DNA of 64,000 bases from Volvox africanus. Taxonomy: Eukaryota; Chlorophyta; Chlorophyceae; Chlamydomonadales; Volvocaceae. A model generated the notes under the pieces. That model was not told where the DNA came from, did no database searches, and saw only the letters and a list, made by a program, of their open reading frames with translations. This document shows positions 48,301 through 60,311 of the stretch, piece after piece (the first letter of the stretch is position 1; each line of letters begins with the position of its first letter). Location: positions 217,501 through 281,500 of the forward strand of contig BSDZ01000013.1 in assembly GCA_030268105.1 (NCBI GenBank), in the 5' to 3' direction. Both the position numbers and the translations under genes were made by a program.

Positions 48301-50180
48301 GGGCTCCCCTTTCAGTGTGGAAGAAAACGGCCCTGGAGTCCCTGAATCTATAAAGCCCACTCCCTTATCTTTCGCCTCAATTTCGTTTTATTTCAGGCGC
48401 TGTGCTGTCAGCTCTGTAACAGTCCACGCAACGTGACTTCTGCTCTCAAGGCAAGACATACACCAGGCAACCTAAGCGGCGGACCGCCGTACATACGTAT
48501 AGGTATAGAATCCGTATAGAATCCGTATAGATATATGTGTTTTTAGATCGGAGATTGCTCCAGATCTGAAAGGTAGATCATAAGGATAGATCGGTGCCAC
48601 GTAGTCTGTGTATCAGGGTCGACGGCTGCTGTGTATCGTGGTGCGCATTATTTGGGCCATTGCGTACTCCGGTGCTTGGTGTGTAACCGTTCCGCTGGCG
48701 TTGAGTGGGCATGTAGAAAGGCACACGTATGGCACTAGAGCTGTTAACATGACGAATTTATTTCCTTACCTGTCTAAGTCTGTATATTTGAGGTTTGGAA
48801 AGCTAAAGTGCATATCTCGGGGACGTGAAACGATCATGTTTCTGGGCAGGTTTGGAAGAACCTGGGAGCGAATCACTGGTGGCTGGCTGCGTTGCTGACA
48901 GCAGCGGCTTGCCCACCACGGCTTAGACGCTGGGCCTATGAACCGTGCTGAGAGCGTATTGCCCTCCATTGCAACCCTTTCCTTCTACTACGACGGTTGA
49001 ATTGGCCAGGAAGGCAGTCAGCTTCGGCTACTATTGCCCGTTGACGTCACATGCAACGGCAGTTACCGGGAGTAATTGGTGGGAAGGTGGCGCGTCGCAC
49101 GGTGTTGCGCAACTGGTCGCCGCGTGGCGGGTCGGTTTGTAAACTGGTCCCACAGCGTGCTTAACGACGAATTCTAAGATTGCAACAAGTTCTTAAACGT
49201 CGCCCGTACTCAGCCGTTACCTGCCTTGGACACGGGACACGGCACACCGACACACGAACTCAAGAATAACGTTAAATATTGAGATGTTTTCTGTCTTCTT
49301 CTTCTTCAATTAAAAAAGCTTATTTCCTTTCCAGTATATACAGAGTCTCATTACGGCTAGGCATTTGCTGGAGCAAAACATCTGTGCTTAAAACTTACAA
49401 AATTTTCGCCCCCAATCAGTAAATGAATTCTGCCTGCAATACACCTGGCAATTGTGACGGATACCCATGTCGCTTCGAGGCTGCCGACAATAGGCCCATG
49501 ACCTCAAACATGATTTGTGAAGAGTTATGAATATAAATTGCTTATAAGAGGAGCAACCTGATAGTGGCCAGGATCTGCTATGAAGGAGATTTTCTCGGTG
49601 GGGTAATCCATTTCGTAATGGCGGTCGTGATTCTGGTGTACGTCGGAATTTAAGGTCTCTCTGTAGTCCTCTTTCAAATTTTCTCAGTTAAACACTTACG
49701 ATTGCGAGGCAGGGCTTGACCGGGTGCTTTTCCCAATTCTTTTGGATGCTCTGCTTTGGAGGCACTTCCCGTGACTATTTCTTTCACTAGCCAAGCAGCT
49801 TGCGTTTCCTTATTCGTAAAATTAGCGGCTTTAGATTAAAAAAAACCTGTTTGTACTGAGGTAGACCTTGTGTTGCCGAGGGTTCAGGGGACCTTCCCAG
49901 AACGCGGCGAACCTTTCGGTCTTTCCCTGGCTAAGGTGAGCTCACTGGAAACCTAAGGCGAATTGCATTAGCAAACTCACCGTTATCCTTGTATGACCTG
50001 AAGCCGCGTTGGTAAAGGGCTTCTGAAGGGCTCTTTCGGCCAGCAACCCGATAGCTCCTGCAGGTTGTGCCTGGGCCGCAAAGAACGTTTTAAATCATGG
50101 CAACATTGATTCATTTGTATTTTTTCCATCAGCTGAGAGAGCAAGGGACCAGTTTACATGCTCCTGCAGGCTCACTGATC
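45343..50180. other. long intergenic region, no gene recognised
   Basis: 4.8 kb between two plus-strand genes. It includes the permease 3' UTR (candidate TGTAA at 46266-46270) and the SBP-gene upstream region. Scattered frames of 60-119 codons show no domain, codon bias or exon chain. A GTATAGAATCC word is tandemly repeated near 48510-48530, and a GT-rich tract lies near 48205-48250. A diverged mobile element cannot be excluded. Confidence 0.4.
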
Positions 50181-53100
50181 ATGGACCTTGCGAGCCTTTT
50201 CAGCGAGGAGGGTGTTGGGTCGGAGCGAGCCAACTCCATAACAAGCAGTGATTTGGACCCTTTTATCCTCCAAGGTGAGGAAAATAATTATCGGTTTCAA
50301 AGATGACTTGCTTTCAACGCAGTTAAAGACCTTCGACATGCACCGCGCCACCATACAATCGCAGGAGACGACCAAACATGGGCTGTGGAAGATTGGAATT
50401 GGGACTCAATGAACATGTGTGCGGCGCCTAAGGAAACTCCTAACGTGGCTTGCTGCCAGGCGCTGAAGCGGCGGAAGGTTGCCGACAACATCTCCGGCTT
50501 AGCCGCTGCGCAAGAACAGTCGCAGCAGCAACAGACTCACACCCAGCAACAGGTGCAGCAGGGCGCTTGCTGCCACGGAGGAAACCCTGGGATGCACCGC
50601 GCGGGTGGAGAGCCCCCAGCTGCAGCAGCTGCTTGCTGCAGTTTCTCAGCCAACCAAGTGCAGGCAATGCAGCATCTGGCCGCCCCTTTACAGGCCGCCA
50701 TGAATAGCTTTGCACCCCAAAGGATTGAGACTTGCGCAGCTAGTAGCATGTGCCATGGCCCGGGCTCCCTGGTTCCGCCCCAACCCATGCCGGCAGCCAC
50801 GGTGATTACAACCACCGGACAGCCTCATATGGTCGGAGGCGGAATGGGCGTGGGCATGCCCGGTAGCATGAACTGGCCGGGCCTCAACGATTTCGGAAAT
50901 CCTGCTGCGGCGGCCGCAGCCGCAATGGCTGCCGCTGCAGCCGCGCCCAGCTTCTTCAACAGCATGACTGGCAATGCCGGGCAGCTTGGGAACATGGGCT
51001 GGGGTCCGCACACACACGCTCAGGCGATGGCGCTGCCATTGCCTAGTATGCCTGTTCAGCCGCTTCTAGGCCCGCATGCGCAGTACGTGCCGGCGGTCTC
51101 CATGCCGATGTCAGCTTACCCTGCACCCTCTGGTGTCTTCCAGCAACAGGCTAGCATGGCGCTGCCGCCCTCCTCCGTGCCTTCGCCGGCGCTGGGATCT
51201 TCAGGAGAGACCAGCTCCCTGCAGGGCAGCGCAGACAACGGCAAGCAGCTGGGCTGTAGCGGCATTCGCCATGGAGGAGGCCCGACCTGCAGTGGTGGCA
51301 GACAGCAGGCTGACAGCTCCAACAAGCCAACCATGTTGCCGCCGAATAAGGCCCAACAGATGGGTGCGACCGGCGGCCGGGGCGCTGGCGGCGCCGACCT
51401 GTCCGACTTCGCCATGAGTGAGAGCGAGGACGAAGATGAGGTCGCGCGCCGTGGCCCTGCGGGCTGCAACCGCGGCCACGGCACCTCGCAGTACCATCAG
51501 CACCACTTCCTGAGTGATGTGGTCGCCCTACAGGATGTGGGCGACGACAACGGTCTGATGGTGTGTCAGGTGCCCGGCTGCGGCAAGGATCTATCCCACC
51601 TGAAAGAGTACCACCAGCGCTATCGTATCTGTGATGTGCACATCAAGCTGCAGCAGGTGGGGACGGTGCTGGTTGCTGGATTTGGCGGTGCCGGGTGGAT
51701 GCGCCAGATTAAGCTGCCGTTCGGTTCAACCGATGTGTAAAAGTGTTTGGGGAAACGTTCTGAAACCTTTCTACGTGAAACCCTTGTTTGTGGGAGGAGA
51801 GAGCTGGGAGGGAGAGAGACCGGGAGGCATCGTGCCGCCGAGGTTGCAACCAGGTGTGGCCGTCTTTTCCATTCCACACTCACCTTCCGTTATGAATATG
51901 TACAGGTCTTGAAGGATGGTCGTCTGCAGCGCTTCTGCCAGCAGTGCGGACGCTTCCACGACCTGACGGCCTTCGATGGCAATCGCAAGAGCTGCCGCGA
52001 TCAGCTTTCGAAGCATAACGCTCGCCGTCGGCGCCGCGCCCAGGACAATGCTAAGGGCAAGGGCAACGCGGCCGCTGAGCCCTTCGGCATGGGCGCGGTC
52101 GGAGGTGGAGGTGCCACGGGCGCTGCCACCGGCGGCACTATTTCTTCCGGGGGATCTTTCGAAGGCGACGTCGGCAAGCTGCTGAACTGCTTGTTGCAAA
52201 ATCCGACGCAGCTTCACGCGCTGAGGCTGCTGTTGGGCGTCCCAACGCATCCCGCCTTGCCTTCCGCACAGCCCGCGCTGGGCGTCAGCCTCGGCGTCGG
52301 CAGCCCCACCGACTCTTCTAGCGATGTCTCAGACCAGGCCCGTACGTACAGCTTGGCCCGCGACATCCTTGCGGGCCGCAACGGCTTTGCACCTGCGTTT
52401 GAGAGCGAGCACCGCCTGATCCGCCTCTCCATGAAGCTGTTCAACCGTACCCCGGCCGACCTGCCAGCAGACCTCCGAAACCAAGTCACCAGCTGGCTGG
52501 CGTCGGCACCGGCAGCCGTGGAGGCGTCAATCCGGCCGGGCTGTGTGTTCCTGACAGTTCAGATGCTGGTGGATGAGGTTTCTGCGGCGCAGGCTTCGGA
52601 GCCTGGTTCGCTGCGCAGCTTTGTGCAGCACCTGTTGACGCGCACGGGCTGTCCGTTCTGGCACACGGGCACGTACACCGTTCAGCTGCATGAGGATATG
52701 CTTCTGGTGCGTGATGGTCGCGTGTCAGGCGATACGTCGAGAGGACGCAGTGATGGTCGATTCCCTGTCATTCGTCGCATGGGACCGCTGGCGGCCGTAG
52801 CGGGTCAGCCCACAACACTCAAGGTGCACGGACAGAACCTGGACGCGCCCAACTGCTCGGTGAGGAGGGGCAATGAACGGGTTGAGGAGTTCATTTTGTT
52901 AGGGGCCGCGTGGAATTGTGCAAAACTAAAAGCACAGTATGGTAGGAAGAGTCCTGGAAAGCAAATAGCAGAAAAAATACTTTTGGAGGGCGTCTGGAAT
53001 GCTTTTGCAAGTACCGTTAGCAGATAGGGGGAAAGTGGGCGGCCAGAGTTTGGATGGCAGGCTTGGCAGGCGCGATTCATTTGTTCATTCATTTGCATCT

Positions 53101-55098
53101 GGTTCCTCGAAAGGGAGGGAGGAACGTGCGGTTGAGCTCATCTGGAAAGGAGGTCTTGTGTGTCTGCCGCCTTCTGGTGTGTAAAACACCCTAACGTGAT
53201 CGGTGAGACCTTGCCTCCCCCACCCTTGCCTCCCCCACCTGTCTTCGGCCCGAATCGATTATCGCCAGGTGATTCTGCGCTATGGTAATAAGCACCTGCA
53301 CGCGCACTTGCAACCTCTGTCGTCGCACCGTGCCATCGTGAGGCTGCCGCCCCTTCCGGAGTTGTGCGGCCCCGCGTGGGTGGAGGTGACGCGGGGCGCC
53401 TGCCTGAGTCCCGCCAAGCAGCTGCTGGTGGCGCGAGATGAGGCACTGGTTGACGAGATCAACAAGTAAGACAGCCTCTTGGCCCCCCCTTGGGAGTGGG
53501 CTGGCTGGGGCTGACGTGGGACGACCGCGACGTGGAGAGGAAGCAGGGTCCACTCTCTTACAGCAGAATTGTGACTGTGATGTTACCGGGACGGGCAAAT
53601 GCCCACATCTCCGATATCTTATGTCAGAGAATTACGCACCTTCCTGGAAGGAATCAACGCATCAACCCCTGTTTACATGAGTGTTTAGATGAGTGGTCAA
53701 TGAGCAGCATTTAGTCGCTGACATGAGGTCTTCGCCCGTGTGCTCGCGACTGTGTAGGCTGGACGTCCGCAACGGCCCGCTTGACCAGGAGACGGTGGAG
53801 TTGTTGTTGCAGGACATGGCCATGGTGCTTCAGCACATCGCGGGCGGCCCGGGCGCCGGATCACAGCTGCCGCATGCAGCCATCGCACTTAAGGTACGTC
53901 CGCGCGGATGTGCATGGGTAGGCGGCTTCGTACGAAGTATGCGCTCTCTGTTTCGCTGTTGCTGATGCTGATGCTGGCCGTCAGGAAAAGTAGGTGCAGG
54001 TTTTGACCGCGTTATTCACTTCCCATACAAACACAATCGCAGCTGTCTTACAAGCGCATCCCATAACGTCCTCATTGATCGTCGTTCCCCCTCCCATGGT
54101 TGAACGGTTTTTGCGCTGCGTCTCCACAGGCGCGCCGCTTGCTGGCATTCGCGTGCGACATGGGCTGGGCCGCCGTTGCGTCCGCCGTGCTGCCGCTTGC
54201 TTGCGCTAGCTGCTCCTGTGCTGCGGAGATTGTCGCGGCCATCCACGCTGCCTCCGTCCCATCGGCCCCGTCCGCCGCCACTGGTGACAAGCGCGGACTG
54301 ACGCTGCTGCATCGCGCCGTACGCAGCGGCAGCATCCCGCTCTTGGCCGGCATGTTGGCGTGGGGTGACAGCCATGGCTACCGCTGGCGCGTGGATGCGG
54401 CGGGCCCGGCGGGCATTACGCCCCTGCATCTCTCCGCGATGCTCGATGACGCGCGTATAGGCCTGCTTCTGCTGGATCACTGCGGCTGGCCGGGAGCCTT
54501 CACACACCTGCGGTCTGACGGGGGGGTCACGCCCTTCCATCTGGCCTTTCAAATGGGCCATTACCAGGTTGATAGCCTCATGGCAGCACTCGGTGGCCTG
54601 CACAAAGTCGATCAAAATGCAGATGCCAACAATGCAGCCAGCGGCGCTGACACGACTGGCCATTGTGCGCACTCGTCTGGCCGCCGTGGGCGCCACGGCG
54701 CTTCCGTAGCCCCAGGAATGGGCTGCAAGCTCGACGACGAAGACGATGTAAAGCCCTTACTACTTCAAGGTTGTCACGGACATAAGGATGGTGCCGGAAA
54801 CAACAATGGTGGCTGTTGTGCGGATTTGGATCCATGTGAGATGTGCCACTGCACGCTGCCGCCCTTGCTGTTGTCGATCATGGCGTCGTGCAATGAGTGT
54901 GGCCGTCGACGGATGTGCATGGACGCCGAGTGCACGGCCGCGGCGGGCAAGTGTGGCGCGTGCTCCTGCGGCGTAGCCCGGCCGACACGACGGTCCGAGA
55001 CGGGGGAGGTGTGCAGCTCACGACAGCATAGCACAATCTTTTCGATCACTGCATTGTGTCAGGGCTGCCACGGCAACCGCGTGTTAGCTGTGGCGTAG
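50181..55098 (+). CDS. CRR1: CRR1-like copper-response regulator (SBP-domain factor with ankyrin repeats and Cys-rich tail)
   Basis: Six exons: 50181-50274, 50365-51656, 51906-52859, 53269-53465, 53758-53893, 54130-55098; 1213 residues, all phases closing. The SBP DNA-binding domain begins at Cys432. Zinc site 1 is CQVPGC..RICDVH and site 2 is FCQQCGRFH..KSCRDQL, followed by the basic nuclear signal KHNARRRRR; an intron falls between the two zinc sites, as in plant SBP genes. The N-terminal part is rich in Gln, Ala and Gly with Cys-His patches. Ankyrin-type repeats lie at about 946-1045 (RGLTLLHRAVRSG; ITPLHLSAMLDDARIGLLLL; VTPFHLAFQMGHYQ). The last about 105 residues are Cys-rich and metallothionein-like (DPCEMCHC; CNECGRRRMCMDAEC; CGACSC). 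This layout and length match Chlamydomonas CRR1, which binds GTAC-core copper response elements and controls Cu/Zn/hypoxia genes. An in-frame upstream ATG at 50097 would add 28 residues; I prefer MDLASLFSEE. Confidence 0.93.
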
Positions 55099-55455
55099 GC
55101 GTGAGAGGAGGATTGGCGCGAAAAAGTATTGTTACGGGTCGCCCTCGAGGCAATCAAGGTGACAGTGAAAGAGGGCTGGCAATCATCAAAGCCCGCCGCC
55201 GGGGTGGTGGTCAGGGCACACCGGGTGAAGAGGAGTTGACGCTTGGCTGCCTCGTGGCTTGCACTGGAGCTAACATCCGAGCTGTAGATTAGCTGCTGCT
55301 GTCAGCGGCTGTCCGTGCACTTCACTGTGCTCCGCATGGAGAGAGGGTTTGTTTTGTTGTGGGCTGTTAGGATTCGGGAGGATACATTGGCTGCTGTGTT
55401 GGGCGGGACCCCACAGCGCAAACCTGGGAAATTTGTATTTGGTTTGTGGCATGGT

Positions 55456-55460
55456 TGTAA
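55456..55460 (+). terminator. candidate poly(A) signal TGTAA (CRR1-like)
   Basis: This TGTAA occurs 357 bases after the stop. Another copy at 56084-56088 would give a longer 3' UTR. Confidence 0.35.
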
Positions 55461-55671
55461 GACGGGGTGTGAAATCGTTAGTTCTGCTCATAACGCAGCA
55501 GCTACGAGAGGAGATACGAGTTGCGGGAGGGGGCTCGCTTCGATTGCATTGCGTGTGCGCGGTGACTCTCTTTGGACAGTCTTTTTAGAGGGGGATGGAT
55601 GGACAACGATAGTGGAAAAGACGAAAGCGACAAATGCGACTTCCGCACCTGCGCGGTCCATTTGTGTCGAT

Positions 55672-55696
55672 GGTGGTGGTGGTGGTGGTGGTGGCG
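55672..55696 (+). repeat. (GGT)n microsatellite
   Basis: About eight GGT units lie in the 3' region of the CRR1-like gene. Confidence 0.9.
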
Positions 55697-58600
55697 GCGT
55701 GCCACCCAAGTTGCATGCCTGACGAGTGCGTGAGATCCTCACTTAAAGCCCTCGCACTCATTCAGAAGTAAGAGGAGGTGTAGGCTGAACACATGGAAGA
55801 GCGACGCTTTCGGGCAGGAGGTTATGAATCCTATTAAGGGAAGGGGGCGGCGGCCGGCTTTGCTTGAAGTTGAGGGCTTCCCGACGTCTCTTCGTGGATG
55901 GCTTGGCCCCGCGTACTCGTGGATTGGCAGGGAGGTTCATACAGCCACTCGTGTGCCGTTACTTGGCGCGACCGCATTTCCAGCACCAAAGGGGTGCCGG
56001 TGCGGAACTGTTGTTTCCGGCGTTTTCCCCTCACGAGATGTGGTGACACGTGATGCGATCTGATGTGATGTGAAGCGTGTGTGTGTAACATTTTAAGTGG
56101 ATGGTTAGTTTAGCTCTTAAGGATTCTTCGACCACTGGAATGTGTGCGTGTGTGTGTGTGTTCATATAGATGCACCAGTGGAATTGCGCTCACGCTAGCG
56201 CCACTCGAAAGCTTTTTCGGTTGATATGGTGAACGATTGAACGGCGTTTCTCTGCCGGCCAGATCGATGATATGCGGCGGAAGTGGCATGCGTGCCGCTC
56301 ATCGCCAGGAAGGCGCCGGGATCACTTACTGGGGCCAGCTTTTGGCTTTTGGGATTTTTTAGCTTTCTATTCACCTGATAGATTCCGGAGCTAGGGTTGC
56401 TCTGGTCGGTCGTTTCTGCCTCCCTGCTGACCTGGGCAGTAACGGTATGTACGATAATGTGGTGATATGGGTTGATGTGTCGTTCTGTCTCGACACGTCC
56501 CAACCAGCCGACCATCGGGGTCTGGTGGGCCCCCTGACTCGGTAACACCACACAGCAGTCAGGCAGCCCTGTTCTTGTCGGGGATCTCTCAACGAGAGCT
56601 TCCCGGAATGGCGCGCTTCTTCGAGGAAGTGATGCTCGTTAGATTGAGATCTGTGTAACTGTGTTTTCGAACGCTTGAATGTGCGTGTGCGCGTCTGTTT
56701 ATATGAGTCGATGATAGGGAGGTGCATTAAAGGGGGATCTAATCATCATCGTCGCCTGTTAGACCATGTTTGTTGGAGGGTGATGACGGCGACGGCCCTG
56801 CGCTTGTCATCCTTGCTCAGGCCGGAGAAAGGCCTCTGTTCGCTTGCCTTACCCCACTCCCATACCACGTGCCCAAAGATGATGCGATAGTCGGCGTGTC
56901 AACTTGTGCGCTGATGCCTTAGCTGTTTCTCCTGCTTCCTTCCTGCTCGGGAAAAGAAAGGAGGAAACCTGGCTGGCTTGGGGGCTCAGAGCGCCATGGA
57001 AAGGGAGGGAGGTACCAAGCGCCGGTGGGGATGCCCATCCCAGCGTATAACTACTGCCGACAAAAAGTGAGTGTGGGTGTCTATTGTGAATTTGTCAGGG
57101 TGGGCTTTGATGGGTTTTTCATATTTTTAACGAAAATGTCCTTCATTTGCCTTCGCAAAATGCGAGGGGCACGCACAATGGATGGCGAGTTGGAGACTAC
57201 GGGCGGGTCAGGGTTAGAGGCTGTGTGTAGTGCGCTATCAGCGCAACTTAACCTCGCACAGTCCTTCCCGCACCTCTGCTCGGGGCGTCTCCTTGGTGCA
57301 GCTGGTGGTTTTTGGTTTTGTGATGTGGGTTAATGTTCGCAGCTGCGTCACACCTTTCGCCAACACATAAGAAAGAATCTACCGTTGCGGTGCAAATGCT
57401 AAACAAGATAAAGATGGCTCCCATTACCGTGCGAAACTAACAGCTGTTGGCCGTCCCTTTTCCACTCTTTTGGGACGTGGCCGCCGTTCCACTCTTTTGG
57501 GCTGGTGTGTATGATGCATGTGCTGCCGTACCCATCAACTGCCCTTAAGAGGAACACAGTTCGTACCATGACATCGCGTGTACATCTGCTGTGGCGTTGC
57601 CAAGAGGTATCGTGCCATGTGCGAGGTCGGGAAAGCAAAAAGAGGGCCGTGATTGTGTACGGCTCCCAGCTGTCGCCGCACTGTGTGACTGTGTGTGTAT
57701 GTGTATGCTGTGTAACTCGGGGTCTTCCCCGAGGTGATGAATGTTGCAAGACGTGCGAAGAAGGGAAAGGGTGTATAGTTTGAGCATAGTCCATTGGGTA
57801 GGGCTACCTCCGATGGACTTAACCTTTTTGATTTTGCATTCCCGCTTGTCTCAACGCGGGTTTTCTGCTAAATGATCTTGGACTCTGCCTCATGGTTTCA
57901 AAGATTTCTCCTTCCGAGGTGGGGAAAAGTGTTGCTAGCCACGCAGGGGATTTGGCGGCCATGTATTATGGTATGATGATATGGTGGTATTATGGTATGG
58001 ACCGCTTTGCTCGAAACCTGCAGCAAGCAGATTTGTGTTCCCGTTAAGGCACTTCTTTCTCATGTCCCCATGTGCATTGGAGGACGCAAAGGAGTACAAC
58101 TGTGGGTGAAGGTGCGGATGCAACGTATAATGCGCCATGACGCTGCCCTTCATGTTTGTTGATGATAGCTTTTACCGATGGGTCACGGCCGCTGGCCTGG
58201 GGTCTGTTAAGGGCCCTGGTCGCGAGTCGTAATAAGGTCGGGATCACTTAACCCATTATGCGTGATGTGTGGTGTCTTTGCTTTGGACCACATGAATCGA
58301 CAACGCGCCCGCACACATCGGACTATCTGTGCTCCTGTCGGATGGTCTTGGGGTTCTTCCGTGGCGGTGGAGGTCCCTAAAGCACGGAAAGCGTGTTTTA
58401 CGCAACAGCTTCTGTGTTTGTAGGAGGATAAGAGCCAGCAACAGGTTTTTCCTGCGGCCGCCTTCTGCCCCCTTTGTTTACGCTACGTGTTTCTGCTCGT
58501 GCTGCTGCTGGTGCTGCTTGAGGTTTTAGTCTGCATCTGGAGTCATGGTTTGTGCTCGGGTTGCGTGTTCATTGTAGTTGCTACTGGAATGTTCCTTTGC

Positions 58601-59727
58601 GGTTTGTCAGCCGTTTACTCCATTTACTGAGGGATGACTCAATAGGTCCTTCGATGGTGTGGCCTCTGTACGTCCCGGTTGTGTCAAGTTGCCCTACGTT
58701 GTCCTTACTAATAATGACGTGATCCAATCGTGCAAGTAGATTGCAACGCGCGGCCTTCACGTCTGTGTGGCATTTGTAGCTGCGATATATTGAACTCAGG
58801 AAAGTGCAAATATAAAGCGGCGGACGTCAGGCCTCAGAAGCACTAATATATTGTGAACGCCATCTTTCCTATAGCTTATGTAATCTGTTGATATATAAAC
58901 CAAGGAGGGGGTTTGCGTAATCCGGCGGCAATATATGTGGCGGGACGGGCCATCCCCGGTTAAGCAGAGCCCCATTCCAGGTGGGTGAAACGCCTATGGC
59001 GGACATCGGGATTTCCTCAGCGACTGCTGAGGCGGCATCGGTGAGAGACAAACAGGGTGCTGCAGTCCTACCATGTGTGGGCTCTGTCCTTTAACCACTG
59101 GCCATGACTTGATTGGAAGGTCCAATTTTTTATGATGCTGACTTTCCACAGCCAGTTTGAGATGTAAAGGCATCTGGTTGGTCACGCAATCAATCATGTT
59201 GCGTTGTTGCAGGTAGCTGATCCTAACCCTGCTCCCCGTTCGTAGTAGTTTTCAACAGGCTTCATACGCTCCGAAACCACTTAAGCACCAATCCAATTAA
59301 TGGCAGTCGAGGTAAGATGGGAAGCCAGGCATTCACAGCAAAGGACAGACCGACCGGTGCTCATAGGGAACACCTTAAAGTTTTTATGTTTAGTCTCGAG
59401 CTTTGGTGATCAACTGATGACCTCTCCATGACACGGCTGAAAAACGGCGCACTCCGAAAGGCACATCGTGCTGGGGCCTTTAACCGTAAAATATTAGAGC
59501 ACTCGTATAAGTACCTCGCGAAGGGCACGTAAGTAGCGATCTCCCCGAGCGCACGTTTCGGCTTTGTCGGACTCCAGTGGCGGGCGGCAGTTGGTTATAC
59601 AACTATGACTCATAACAGCGAATGAAATGTCCGACAACGATGAAATGCTTATCTGGGATCCTTTTCCTGGGCAGGCACGTGTTAGATGTTAATAAGCCTA
59701 GCGTCCGTCCCGCGCATGGGCTCAAAC

Positions 59728-59991
59728 TGTTGTGAAACTCCCATGGCAACAGCTGAGAAGAGGTCCAGTTCAGCACAATGCTGGACAAGGGAGCTGCCAT
59801 TATGCCTCAAGCCACAAGGACACACCAAAGTCCGGACGAGCAATAGATGTTACAATCAGGTAGAGATATATTTCAGCTTGGCGATAAGGTCCTACATAAG
59901 ACCCTTCGCATTTGCGTCCTGACAAAGCGTCCAACTAACAGAAACTAATTAATACAGAATAAGATTGAAGAAGTCTGACCGAATATCACCA
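59728..59991 (-). repeat. 3' LTR of Copia element
   Basis: Matches the right LTR over most of its length. It has an extra segment around 59785-59835 and lacks about 40 bases present in the other copy (around 62875-62960). The end is ATATCACCACC rather than ATATCACAACA. Confidence 0.85.
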
Positions 59992-60096
59992 CCTTCCGAC
60001 TCTGACTCGCCATTATCTTCTTCTTCCTCCTCCTCTTCCCCTTCATCATCATCCTCCACCAAAGGAGGGACCTCACTGTCATCCATGCCCGCCTCA

Positions 60097-60290
60097 CCCG
60101 CATCTCCCGGGGGGGCACCAGCAGCAGCAATGACGGGAGCACCACCTGTAGCACCCACGCCGGCCACAACCGCATTTCCCGGGGGGCACCAGCAGCATGA
60201 GCAGCAACAGGGACACCTGCAACAAGTACACCAGCCCCGCCGGCCTGTCCTGCATTTCCCGCAGCGGCACCAGCAACAGGGACTGATGGA
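60097..60290 (-). repeat. about 75-bp imperfect triplicate in the Copia 3' region
   Basis: The word GCATYTCCCG..GGCACCAGCA recurs at about 60100, 60171 and 60251 between the gag-pol stop and the 3' LTR, where reverse transcriptase would normally be encoded. It may mark how the deletion arose. Confidence 0.6.
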
Positions 60291-60311
60291 CAACCCTGAA
60301 CGCCAAACACC

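Larger units (their letters stand above)
55099..59727. other. CRR1-like 3' region and intergenic DNA, no gene recognised
   Basis: Frames of up to about 135 codons occur on both strands, but none shows a domain or exon chain. Composition becomes AT-richer toward the Copia element. GT-rich tracts occur at about 56140-56160 and 57690. Confidence 0.4.

Noticed and set aside
51747..51905. N-terminal part of the open frame leading into SBP exon 3
   Set aside because: It lies in the intron that splits the SBP domain. Joining 51656 to 51906 restores the domain without it.
57025..57333. Plus-strand 102-codon frame downstream of the SBP gene
   Set aside because: No domain, no splice partner and no consistent codon use; treated as intergenic.
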